From: Candidatus Njordarchaeum guaymasense
GTDB lineage: Archaea; Asgardarchaeota; Njordarchaeia; Njordarchaeales; Njordarchaeaceae
DNA length: 18,068 nt
Reading direction: 5' to 3'
Assembly (NCBI GenBank): GCA_030587605.1
Contig: JAUQYT010000346.1
Location: 1-18,068 of the forward strand
The position numbers were made by a program, and so were the translations under genes. Every line of letters begins with the position of its first letter. The stretch's first letter is position 1. Of this stretch, positions 1 to 7,142 are shown one piece after another. Below the pieces are notes generated by a model, which saw only the letters and a list, made by a program, of their open reading frames with translations, was not told the origin of the DNA and ran no database searches.

Positions 1-566
1 GAAACACCTTCCGTGACCATGTTAATCATCGCCTCAATCGCTTTCTCAGTTATCCTCGTGGATTCGCGTATCCTTCTAATTTCCTCTTCACTTTTCTCAA
101 GTCTCATTTCTATAAATACATCATCAGACACCCTGATTTTTGTCTTTGGGAATTGTTTCGCAAGATGCTCGTATTGATAGTAAGGCATGCGAGACTCTAT
201 GCCTATCGTTTCGCCACTGGATAACTTGGACTCTTGAACAAGTGCAACTAGGCTATTCAACGCGTCGTCCACTGACATACATCCTCTCACGTCTTTGATC
301 CAGCTGGCTATTGGAGTGCTCGAGAAAAGCTGCCAGGATATGAGAGCTTCATCTCCATCCTGCTTAATCACAACCAAGCTTGGGTACTGGTTTCCTAAGA
401 CGTATAGTATCGGATTGTTCTCAATGTGCCTCACAGGCATGCCACTTGTGTAAAACACGTTTTCCGGAGTAGATGCGATCAAGACATTTACTCCTTTGCT
501 TCTCATCAGTCTAGAAACTTTCTTGATGTCATAAGCTATTGGCTCCATTTTCCTTGCCCACTCCAT
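1..566 (-). CDS. M24-family Xaa-Pro peptidase, N-terminal part (truncated by window edge)
   Basis: This is an open frame with no stop from 566 down to base 1, so the gene continues outside the window. About 188 codons are visible. They resemble the creatinase/prolidase N-terminal domain that precedes the pita-bread M24 metallopeptidase domain: an early ENVFYTSG segment, a central alpha/beta region (VVIKQDGDEALI), then EMRLEKSEEEIRRIRES, the usual junction into the catalytic domain. The metal-binding residues would lie beyond base 1, so activity cannot be judged. Members usually remove N-terminal residues before proline or cleave Xaa-Pro dipeptides in the cytoplasm. The start is the ATG at 564-566; an in-frame stop lies five codons upstream, and the second ATG at 548 is the only close alternative. 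No clear ribosome binding site is seen. The gene is divergent from the dehydrogenase at 765. Confidence 0.8.
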   Translation of the reverse strand, partial: MEWARKMEPIAYDIKKVSRLMRSKGVNVLIASTPENVFYTSGMPVRHIENNPILYVLGNQYPSLVVIKQDGDEALISWQLFSSTPIASWIKDVRGCMSVDDALNSLVALVQESKLSSGETIGIESRMPYYQYEHLAKQFPKTKIRVSDDVFIEMRLEKSEEEIRRIRESTRITEKAIEAMINMVTEGV

Positions 567-686
567 AGTAACAAGAAATCATTCTCGTTCTCTTTCCTTG
601 TCGGATTCCATATAACATTCTAAGAACCCTTTTAACCTTATGTTCATCAACTCAGTCGCGACTCATAGTCGGGTCGCTCAAAATAG

Positions 687-693
687 TTTTATA
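687..693 (+). promoter_or_regulatory. TATA-like box upstream of the Gfo/Idh/MocA gene
   Basis: TTTTATA lies in an A/T-rich stretch. An archaeal start point about 25 bases downstream falls near 715, leaving about 50 bases of leader before the TTG at 765. Assigned by eye only. Confidence 0.4.
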
Positions 694-749
694 CCTGTAA
701 TTTTATCCATAATAGAAATCAGGCCATGATCGAAAATGCTCGATCAAAC

Positions 750-754
750 GGAGG
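750..754 (+). promoter_or_regulatory. Ribosome binding site GGAGG favouring the TTG start at 765
   Basis: GGAGG is followed by 10 bases and then TTG. It lies inside the longer frame that opens at ATG 726, so it argues that translation begins at 765, right before the Rossmann-fold strand. Confidence 0.55.
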
Positions 755-764
755 TTTCTTAGCG

Positions 765-1820
765 TTGAGTAAAGTCCGAGTCGGTATTATAGGGGCTGGA
801 GAAGCCGGACTCTTGCACGCCTTGTCATATAGTCAAATACCAACCAAGGCTCAACTTGTGGCCGTCAGCGATATTAATGAGACTTCTGCCAAGGGAATTG
901 CTAAAACCTACAAGGCCGAGAAGACATTTACTGATTACAAGATGATGCTTGAGCAGAAAGACATTGATGCAGTATCAATCTGCTTGCCTCACTTCTTACA
1001 CGCTAATGTTACCGAGGCAGCTGCGCAAGCCGGCAAACATGTACTGTGCGAGAAGCCGATGGCTACAACACTCAGAGATTGCGATAGGATGATCAAAGCT
1101 GCTAGGAAAGCAGGCATTAAACTCATGATTGCGGAAAACCATAGATGGACGCCTGCACATATAGTAATGAAAGAGGCACTTGATCAAGGAAAAATTGGGA
1201 ACGTCATTCTAGCTCGTACGTACGAAGTTGTGGATGAGCGCACGAATTTGGCAAATCGAACTCTCTGGAAGGGAACACCAGATAGAGCTGGCGGAGGATC
1301 TTTGATGGATCAAGGTGTCCATAAGGCAGCTATGCTAAGATGGTTTTGCGGAGACGTAAGAAGTGTCTACTGCTGGACTAGTCAACAGATGATCAAGCTG
1401 CCTGACAAAGCTGAGGATACAGCTATGATGTTCCTGAAGTTCGAGAATGGCGCTGTTGCGGACCTATTTCTTAGTTTTGCTCCCATCTCATACTTCAACA
1501 ACGCGTTTGAACTCTATGGGACACATGGAACAATTCTGGAGGACCACTCATGGACAGATCCTGTACGGATCTTCTCGACAAAAATAGGAAAAGACAGCTA
1601 CAGGTGGATAATCCCAAAGGTTGAGCATCAGCCTCACCCAGGGTACTATAAAATCTCATTTAGACTTGAAGTCAATCATTTCGTGGATTGTATCTTGGAG
1701 GACAAGCGGCCCGAACTGAGCGGGGAAGACGGGAAGGCGGCAGTCGAGGTTGCTTTGCTTGGGTACCAGTCAGCTAAGATGGGCAGAGAAGTGAGGAGAG
1801 GAGATGTTATGCTTCCCTAA
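765..1820 (+). CDS. Gfo/Idh/MocA-family NAD(P)-dependent oxidoreductase
   Basis: This soluble dehydrogenase has the two-domain fold of the glucose-fructose oxidoreductase/inositol dehydrogenase/rhizopine catabolism family. From the TTG start, residues 5-15 carry the dinucleotide-binding glycine motif (VGIIGAGEAG). The family EKP motif is at about 96-98, and the C-terminal substrate-domain signature GGGSLMDQGVH is at about 176-186, with the expected catalytic Asp/His pair. Length (351 aa) is normal. An ATG at 726 would add 13 residues (MIENARSNGGFLA) that do not look like family sequence; a GGAGG 10 bases before TTG 765 makes that the better start. Substrates in this family are sugars, inositols or their derivatives and cannot be read from sequence. 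The gene runs convergently into the TPP enzyme at 1852, which resembles inositol-pathway IolD in places; a shared polyol pathway is speculation. Confidence 0.88.
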   Translation: MSKVRVGIIGAGEAGLLHALSYSQIPTKAQLVAVSDINETSAKGIAKTYKAEKTFTDYKMMLEQKDIDAVSICLPHFLHANVTEAAAQAGKHVLCEKPMATTLRDCDRMIKAARKAGIKLMIAENHRWTPAHIVMKEALDQGKIGNVILARTYEVVDERTNLANRTLWKGTPDRAGGGSLMDQGVHKAAMLRWFCGDVRSVYCWTSQQMIKLPDKAEDTAMMFLKFENGAVADLFLSFAPISYFNNAFELYGTHGTILEDHSWTDPVRIFSTKIGKDSYRWIIPKVEHQPHPGYYKISFRLEVNHFVDCILEDKRPELSGEDGKAAVEVALLGYQSAKMGREVRRGDVMLP

Positions 1821-1824
1821 CCTC

Positions 1825-1849
1825 AGAATTTCCTGCCAGCCGGAATTCT
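1825..1849. terminator. Hairpin between convergent genes, possible bidirectional terminator
   Basis: AGAATT-t-CC (1825-1833) pairs with GGAATTCT (1842-1849), giving 8 base pairs with one bulged T and an 8-base loop. It almost fills the 31-base gap between two converging stop codons. There is no long T-run on either side, so a terminator role is inferred from position. Confidence 0.4.
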
Positions 1850-1851
1850 CT

Positions 1852-3651
1852 TCAATCGCCTTTTCGTTGACGTTTTTGAAGGTACTCCGGGATCGGTACA
1901 TCCCACCAGCCACTGCTTACGCCTTCAGAGTATGGATGTTCCACTGGAACCATCACTTCGATCAAAGATGGCTTCCCTGATTCAACGCTGTTCTTAACAG
2001 CGCCCTTTAGCTCCCCTGGTTTCTCTATTCTTTCTGCGTGGCATCCATACGCTTCAGCTACTTTCAGGAAGTCAGGGGTGTATCGTTTCCCGGACTTGTC
2101 AATGAATTCGGTCGCGTACTCTCTTCCCTTGCCGTACTTGTCGATTTGTAAGTCTCTAATTGATCCGAACATCTGATTGTTCATTAGGCAATGGATTATC
2201 TGGATATCGTACTGGACTGCTGTGGCGAGTTCGTGTCCACACATGAAGAAGTCTCCATCTCCGCCTACACTTACAATAGTCCTTTCTGGTTTCGCTAGCT
2301 TGGCTCCCAAGGCCGCTGGGATGCACCATCCCATCGTTGAGAATCCGCCTGATGATAGATGTGTTCGAGGTTCGTATATGGGGAACTCTTGGAAGAGTTG
2401 AGCCTGGGAGTGACCCGCTGAGCCAACGAGAATGGTCTTGCGGTCGAGTGCTTCACGGAGTTCTTTGAGGAAGAGAGACATTGTCATTCTTCCGCCAACG
2501 ACTTTTTGAAGATTCTTGACCCTAGCCAGCCAATTCTCCCTAGCCTTGTTGAATTCCTTGAAGTATGACGAAACCTGGTAGGCTCTGCGCTTCACTATCT
2601 TTTTGAGTGCCTCAAGAAGGTCAGATAGCGCAGTCCTCGCGTCACTTACAACACCAACTTCGGCAGGATAGTTCTTCCCTATTTCGTTCGGGTCAATGTC
2701 TATTTGGATAAGCTTTGTTGGCGGAATTGAATAGGTGATTCCGGGTTTGTACGAGCTAGTCGATTGGTCCGAGAACCTCATGCCAACAGCTAATATCACA
2801 TCAGCCTCCCGCGTGACCTTATTCCCTACATCTGAGCTCTTCGCCCCGCCATAGAAAGCGCTCAGAGGGTGATCTTCAGGAATAGCACCTTTCCCCATCA
2901 AAGTAGTAACGACAGGTGCGCCGATAAACTCGGCGAGGCTAACCAGCTCTTGCGATGCGTCCGCCAGGATAACACCTCCGCCAGCTACGATGACTGGACG
3001 TTCAGCTTTCGCAAGAAGCTTTGCGCCTTCCAGTATTCTCTCCGGATCTGGTCTAATTCGCCCAATAGGTCTGTGGTGAAGTGGCTCTGGTATTTCGGTT
3101 TCAATGGAGTCTGCCTGGACATCCATGGGTAGCGTGATGTGCACTGGACCCGGTCGACCAGTCAGCGCCCACCTAAACGCGTCTGGCAGAACTTTCGGCA
3201 ATTGATCTACTCTGCTAATGTTCCAAGTTCGTTTCACGACCGGTCGCAAGATGCTGAAGAAGTCTGCCCAGACTTGTCGGTCTATCTCTTGGAAGATGCC
3301 TCTCCCAAATGAGTAGGAATGGGTCTCGCCTGTGAAGACAATCATGGCAGTAGAGTCTACGTAGGCGGTTGCAACTCCAATAACGGTATTCGTTGCGCCT
3401 GGTCCTATTGATGTGAAGACCGCCAAAGGTTTTCCGCACGCCCTGAAGTATCCATCAGCTAAGTGTGTAGCAGATTGCTCATGCCTGACCTGGATAACTG
3501 ATATCTTGTCGCTGCGATCCTTGAAGGCATCGACCAACCCAAGGTTTCCATGTCCAGGGATTCCAACGGCGTATGGGACATTCTCCTTGATGAGATATTC
3601 AGAGACAATTTCGCCCCCAGTAAATCGAGTCAAGTTAGAGAACCTCTCCAT
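1852..3651 (-). CDS. Thiamine diphosphate-dependent enzyme, acetolactate synthase large-subunit/IolD type
   Basis: This 599-aa protein has the three-domain layout of the acetolactate synthase/benzoylformate decarboxylase superfamily. An N-terminal pyrimidine-binding domain holds the activating glutamate (about residue 58, in RHEQSATHLADGY) and GPGATNT. A central domain follows. The C-terminal pyrophosphate domain has the GDG...NN cofactor motif (about 463-465 and 490-491). Acetolactate synthase condenses two pyruvates for branched-chain amino acids. The tail GWWDVPIPEYL recalls the WWDVPV tail I remember from the inositol-catabolism hydrolase IolD, so the reaction is left open. No regulatory small subunit (ilvN) lies beside it. 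The ATG at 3651 is preferred; a TTG directly before it at 3654 is an alternative. A weak TATA-like CTTTAATA lies at about 3693-3700. It is convergent with the dehydrogenase and divergent from the transporter at 3800. Confidence 0.85.
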   Translation of the reverse strand: MERFSNLTRFTGGEIVSEYLIKENVPYAVGIPGHGNLGLVDAFKDRSDKISVIQVRHEQSATHLADGYFRACGKPLAVFTSIGPGATNTVIGVATAYVDSTAMIVFTGETHSYSFGRGIFQEIDRQVWADFFSILRPVVKRTWNISRVDQLPKVLPDAFRWALTGRPGPVHITLPMDVQADSIETEIPEPLHHRPIGRIRPDPERILEGAKLLAKAERPVIVAGGGVILADASQELVSLAEFIGAPVVTTLMGKGAIPEDHPLSAFYGGAKSSDVGNKVTREADVILAVGMRFSDQSTSSYKPGITYSIPPTKLIQIDIDPNEIGKNYPAEVGVVSDARTALSDLLEALKKIVKRRAYQVSSYFKEFNKARENWLARVKNLQKVVGGRMTMSLFLKELREALDRKTILVGSAGHSQAQLFQEFPIYEPRTHLSSGGFSTMGWCIPAALGAKLAKPERTIVSVGGDGDFFMCGHELATAVQYDIQIIHCLMNNQMFGSIRDLQIDKYGKGREYATEFIDKSGKRYTPDFLKVAEAYGCHAERIEKPGELKGAVKNSVESGKPSLIEVMVPVEHPYSEGVSSGWWDVPIPEYLQKRQRKGD

Positions 3652-3750
3652 CAACTCGGTTTGAATAACGTAGCTAGATCGATTCTGGTATCTATTAAAG
3701 TATAGCGGATATCCTGAATTCCTAGCGCGTTAAAAACGCACATCAAAAGA

Positions 3751-3758
3751 GATATATG
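3751..3758 (+). promoter_or_regulatory. TATA-like box upstream of the MFS transporter
   Basis: GATATATG follows the purine-rich AAAAGA, an arrangement resembling an archaeal BRE plus TATA box. Transcription would begin near 3780, about 20 bases before the first ATG. Confidence 0.45.
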
Positions 3759-3799
3759 GTTAGGCGGTTGGCGTTGCTGAGCGATAATTCTGACACTCG

Positions 3800-5167
3800 A
3801 TGGTGAACCAGTTGGGAGAGGGTAAGCTCGTCTCTAAGACAGGGAGAAAAGCGATGGGTGTGCTTGTCCTAGCAGTTTTCATAGACCTCTTAGGTTTCGG
3901 GATAGTAATCCCGTTGCTCCCTTACTGGTCGATAAGCCTTGGAGCAGATCCTTTTATATTCGGTATGTTAGTTGCATCTTATAGCGCAATGCAATTCATG
4001 TTTGCACCAATATGGGGAAGGATATCAGATAGAAAGGGTAGGCGCCCTGTGATCCTAGTTGGACTTACTGGTACAATTATTGGTTTCTCACTCCTCTCCT
4101 CAACCGCATTGTTTCTTGACAACTTGACAATGCTTTTCGCATCACGAATCATAGCTGGGATATTTACGGCGGCGACCCTGCCAACCTCTCAAGCATACAT
4201 CAGTGATACAACCACAGGCAAGGATCGGGCCAAGGGCTTCGGTCTGCTAGGCGCCTCTTTTGGATTAGGTTTTGCCATGGGTCCCGCAATAGGAGGCATA
4301 CTCTTCTCGGTCGGCAAGTCGCTTGGCGGAGTCGGCTACGATACGCCAGCCCTTTTCGCGGTTGCTCTAGCAATAATCAATCTGCTTACTGCTATACGTT
4401 TCCTTCCAGAGTCTCTGACTGACACTGTAAAGCAGCAGAGGGCAGTCTTCAAAGCCGCTATGACACAAGCTCGCGCGCGGACTGGATCTGTTAGTCTCTT
4501 CAGAAGCGGAGTGATACTAGCCATTATTGCCAGTTTTTCTGTCATGAGCTTAGGGTTCAGCGGAATGGAATCTACAATAGCTCTGTTTGGGCTAGCAAGA
4601 TTTGGCATGGATCAAGTATTAGCCGCACAGATCTTCGTGATTGTAGGTGTCATCGCAATCGTAACTCAAGGAGCAATAATCAGACCGCTCTCAAGCAGGT
4701 TCTCTGATGCTGCTCTGATCGCCACAGGTCTTGCAGTCACAGTAGTTGCTTTTCTCGGTCTCACAACCGTATACACACTCATAGAATTGGCTCTCTGGGT
4801 GATACCCCTTTCATTTGGCATATCAATCGCTAATCCGACGCTGAGCGCCCTGCTGTCGAAAAAGTCACCCGAGGGACGACAGGGCGAACTCTTGGGGGCC
4901 AATCAAGGCATGGGGTCATTGATGAGGATCTTCGGACCACTTATCGGAACATATTTGTTTGAAACTAATACGGCGTATCCGTACTATGCGAGTGCCGCGC
5001 TGATTGGCATAGCTCTTCTTCTCATCCTCTTCGTGACAAAACGAGCGAGGAAGATACCCATTGGCACAACTCTTGGTGCGAGATGTGGAACTCGTCTTCA
5101 GGAAGGGGCCGCATACTGTGGAAAGTGTGGATTTCCGGCGCAGTCAAGCCGAAAGAAAAGCAAATAA
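3800..5167 (+). CDS. Major facilitator superfamily transporter (drug/tetracycline-efflux-like) with C-terminal zinc-ribbon remnant
   Basis: This integral membrane protein (455 aa) has about 12 hydrophobic helices: roughly residues 19-41, 52-71, 84-104, 110-130, 147-170, 183-202, 236-258, 272-294, 304-324, 327-347, 370-386 and 394-413. Helix 1 carries DLLGFGIVIPLLP, typical of TetA-type proton-coupled exporters. MFS motif A is at about 73-83 (GRISDRKGRRP). The substrate is unknown. After the last helix comes a cytoplasmic tail of about 40 residues. It ends in CGTRLQEGAAYCGKCG, which looks like an archaeal double-knuckle zinc ribbon but keeps only Cys429, Cys440 and Cys443; the first expected Cys is replaced within GARCG. 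A second possible start is ATG 3854, 7 bases after a GGGAG (3842-3846), removing 18 residues. The flavodoxin gene follows after 44 bases on the same strand. Confidence 0.9.
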   Translation: MVNQLGEGKLVSKTGRKAMGVLVLAVFIDLLGFGIVIPLLPYWSISLGADPFIFGMLVASYSAMQFMFAPIWGRISDRKGRRPVILVGLTGTIIGFSLLSSTALFLDNLTMLFASRIIAGIFTAATLPTSQAYISDTTTGKDRAKGFGLLGASFGLGFAMGPAIGGILFSVGKSLGGVGYDTPALFAVALAIINLLTAIRFLPESLTDTVKQQRAVFKAAMTQARARTGSVSLFRSGVILAIIASFSVMSLGFSGMESTIALFGLARFGMDQVLAAQIFVIVGVIAIVTQGAIIRPLSSRFSDAALIATGLAVTVVAFLGLTTVYTLIELALWVIPLSFGISIANPTLSALLSKKSPEGRQGELLGANQGMGSLMRIFGPLIGTYLFETNTAYPYYASAALIGIALLLILFVTKRARKIPIGTTLGARCGTRLQEGAAYCGKCGFPAQSSRKKSK

Positions 5168-5197
5168 AGGGGAAGAGAGAAGTTCACCTAAGCAATT

Positions 5198-5204
5198 AGG
5201 AGTG
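5198..5204 (+). promoter_or_regulatory. Ribosome binding site that fixes the TTG start of the flavodoxin gene
   Basis: AGGAGTG, with GGAG at 5199-5202, stands 9 bases before TTG 5212. The nearby ATG at 5207 runs straight into a stop (ATG TTT TGA), so TTG is the only sensible start. Confidence 0.65.
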
Positions 5205-5211
5205 TAATGTT

Positions 5212-5724
5212 TTGAAAGTCCTGGTGACCTACTATTCCGACACTGGCAACACGGAGAAGATTGCCGAAGCTATTTACGAAGAAGTTTTGAAGAAACAAGA
5301 AGCGGATTTGAAAAAACTCAGGGGTGTTACTGTTGAGAGCCTTAACGCTTATGATCTCGTTTTCTTGGGCTCTCCATGTCACGCTGGTGACCTTGCCACT
5401 CCTGTCAAAAGAATTCTCATGACTCTCCCTAATTCCCCGAAGTACAAGCTTGCGGGATTCTTTACTCACATGTCCCAAAAAGGTGGATATGAAAAATGTG
5501 TGGGTTCCTTTGAGAAGACCACTAAAGAAAAACGTGTTGACTTCAAGGGGTACTATGACTGTCAGGGGGTTCCCGCTCCCAAAGTTCAAGAACTGGTAAA
5601 GACAGGTATGAAGATCTCGGACGACGACTTCAAGAAATACATGGAAGAGGCAAGAAAACACCCGAGTATTGAAGATGTGCTGAAAGCAAAGGCATTTGCG
5701 AGAGAAGTTCTATCCAAGATCTGA
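5212..5724 (+). CDS. Flavodoxin-family protein
   Basis: This small FMN-binding electron-transfer protein (170 aa) is probably cytoplasmic. The first strand and phosphate loop are clear: VLVTYYSDTGNTEKIAEAI at residues 3-21, with SDTGNT as the FMN phosphate-binding loop. GSPCHAGDLATPVKRIL at about 53-69 matches the second FMN-contact loop. The C-terminal half (after residue 110) is less typical and rich in Lys/Glu helices. It begins with TTG, supported by GGAG 9 bases upstream. It lies 44 bases after the MFS gene on the same strand, so the two may be cotranscribed, although no functional link is evident. Flavodoxins shuttle low-potential electrons; the partner is not visible here. A WrbA-like quinone reductase is less likely given the short length. 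Confidence 0.85.
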   Translation: MKVLVTYYSDTGNTEKIAEAIYEEVLKKQEADLKKLRGVTVESLNAYDLVFLGSPCHAGDLATPVKRILMTLPNSPKYKLAGFFTHMSQKGGYEKCVGSFEKTTKEKRVDFKGYYDCQGVPAPKVQELVKTGMKISDDDFKKYMEEARKHPSIEDVLKAKAFAREVLSKI

Positions 5725-5813
5725 TAGTAACCCTGTAGCGCGTCGCCCCATGAAGGAAAGCAGATTTTCTGTTGTAAAAGAAAGTCAACCTGGGCCGGGG
5801 AGACGGAAAAAAT

Positions 5814-5864
5814 AGTAGAGTTGCGGGTGAATAGCGAGTCACCGCTTCATCCCGCTATTCTACT
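5814..5864. other. Long imperfect hairpin between convergent genes
   Basis: AGTAGA (5814-5819) pairs with TCTACT (5859-5864). After a 3x3 internal loop, GCGGG (5823-5827) pairs with CCCGC (5851-5855). TGAA (5828-5831) then pairs with TTCA (5846-5849) beside one bulged T. Inside, AGCG and CGCT can form an alternative tip. About 15 pairs enclose a 14-base loop. It lies in the 153-base gap between the flavodoxin and membrane-protein genes, which converge. It could be a bidirectional terminator or a structured RNA; there is no following T-run. Confidence 0.5.
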
Positions 5865-5877
5865 GGTGGACTTGTGG

Positions 5878-6348
5878 TTACACGGCGATCTTTGTTTTTG
5901 CGACTCTCTCGGTTTCCGTCTTTCGTCTCCGCGCATTGGATAGTTCAATTAGGTTGTTTAGTGAATTCAGGGCCATCACGGCAGCCATTAGCAGAGCAAG
6001 TAAACCAATGTCGAAAGTGAATATTATCGGTTGGCCTCCCGCGCTGGTACTGAGCGTTGCAGGTGTTCCTAGCAGGATGTAGGTGTACACGGCTGCGAAT
6101 AGAGAGCTTCCAATCCCAGCTAGCGCCCATATGGCTGAGTGTTTTGGGAACGCTCCTCTGCAGAACGACATTGCGGCAATGAAGGCACCAGTTGTTGTAA
6201 TACCGATCGTTCTAGCGTCACCTAGTGACAAGCCTGGAACGTAGCCTTCCAGCACTCTGAAGACCAAGTCTGGCACAACTATGTAGAATATGAGTGTGAT
6301 AATAGCATTGGTCAATCCGTGTGTAAAGCTGAACTTCGATCCGCTCAT
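5878..6348 (-). CDS. Hypothetical four-helix membrane protein
   Basis: I do not recognise a family. From ATG 6348 the product is 156 aa, with four hydrophobic segments at about 12-33, 45-63, 72-93 and 108-130, and a charged tail (NARRRKTETERVAKTK) that would be cytoplasmic. The loop between helices 3 and 4 is Thr/Ser/Gly-rich and probably outside. ATG 6348 is preferred because GGTG lies 8 bases upstream; the ATG at 6372 would add eight residues (MRNDGGCH) without a well-placed ribosome binding site. The gene lies 74 bases downstream of the anchored protein at 6423-6869 on the same strand, so the two probably form a small transcription unit. Possible roles (channel subunit, assembly factor) cannot be separated by sequence. 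Confidence 0.65.
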   Translation of the reverse strand: MSGSKFSFTHGLTNAIITLIFYIVVPDLVFRVLEGYVPGLSLGDARTIGITTTGAFIAAMSFCRGAFPKHSAIWALAGIGSSLFAAVYTYILLGTPATLSTSAGGQPIIFTFDIGLLALLMAAVMALNSLNNLIELSNARRRKTETERVAKTKIAV

Positions 6349-6422
6349 ATGACAGCCACCATCATTTCTCATTATGTTTGGTGAAGCTTTTCCTCCCTAG
6401 GACTGCTTTTCAATCTACTTCT

Positions 6423-6869
6423 CTATGACCAAGTGGTCGTCGTTGGTATTTCTAGCGTGAACTTGAGCAATCGGTAGGCGAATTCGCTGTGGATAATAAA
6501 GCTGACTTTGTAGGTACCAGGATGTGCTGTAATGTATGTCCTGTTTAGGTTAATTGTTATCGTGCCTGTAGGGCTAGTGCCTCTTTCTATAGTTGCCGGA
6601 GGTGTCGAAGTCTGGTTGATAGCTTCGTCAGTTGGGCCTTTTACGGTTATTTGGACGTAGAAGTTTTGTATCGCGTAGAACCCCTTGTTCGTTACAGTAT
6701 AACTCATTGACAGCCTCAATGTGCTCGGTGAGACTGGTGTTGCCGTAATCGTTCCAGGCGAGAAGTTGTATGCAGGTGGAACAACTGAGATCACGGCTGT
6801 AGCAAGTACGACTATGAATGCCACGTTGACAAGCCCTATCACAATCTTTCCCGCTGTGGTTTTCCTCAT
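6423..6869 (-). CDS. Hypothetical membrane-anchored extracytoplasmic protein
   Basis: This 148-aa protein has a basic N-terminus (MRKTTAGK) and one hydrophobic helix at about 8-30, acting as a signal anchor or uncleaved signal. The remainder is beta-strand-rich and Thr/Ser/Pro-rich (LRLSMSYTVTNKGFYAIQNFYVQITVKG), resembling an immunoglobulin-like or LEA14-like beta sandwich facing outward. That fold assignment is an impression only. NQTS and NRT give two possible N-glycosylation sequons. The start ATG 6869 has GGAGG 11 bases upstream. It is the first gene of a probable pair with the four-helix protein downstream. It is not an obvious pilin, because no type III signal-peptide cleavage motif is evident. 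Confidence 0.65.
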   Translation of the reverse strand: MRKTTAGKIVIGLVNVAFIVVLATAVISVVPPAYNFSPGTITATPVSPSTLRLSMSYTVTNKGFYAIQNFYVQITVKGPTDEAINQTSTPPATIERGTSPTGTITINLNRTYITAHPGTYKVSFIIHSEFAYRLLKFTLEIPTTTTWS

Positions 6870-7054
6870 TTACCCACAAACCTCCGAACACATTGTTACG
6901 AGGTTCTAGAAGTGTTATCGAAGACGATTTTGAGTAATAATTCTGTAGGCTGTTCCCTAATATACTTGCTGATAACTATGCCCTCATGAGAACCAGAAAC
7001 CGAAGACAACCCAGACATTAAGGCTAGGTTTTGATAATACTGTGAAGGAAACAG

Positions 7055-7064
7055 GCTTAAGTAT
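7055..7064 (+). promoter_or_regulatory. TATA-like box upstream of the M29 aminopeptidase gene
   Basis: GCTTAAGTAT lies about 80 bases before the ATG. Transcription would begin near 7086 and leave a leader of about 55 bases that includes the strong ribosome binding site. Confidence 0.35.
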
Positions 7065-7127
7065 TTCATCGAGCCATGTGCTAATAATTCATCAGATTCG
7101 CGTCTCTAGCATTTCTGACATTGGTTT

Positions 7128-7134
7128 GGAGGTG
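7128..7134 (+). promoter_or_regulatory. Strong ribosome binding site deciding the aminopeptidase start
   Basis: GGAGGTG stands 8 bases before ATG 7143. The in-frame GTG at 7134 overlaps this site itself, so it cannot be the true start. Confidence 0.75.
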
Positions 7135-7142
7135 TGCAACAT

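Noticed and set aside
426..623. A 65-aa plus-strand open frame
   Set aside because: It is the complement of the M24-type peptidase N-terminus, which has a recognisable protein sequence on the minus strand.
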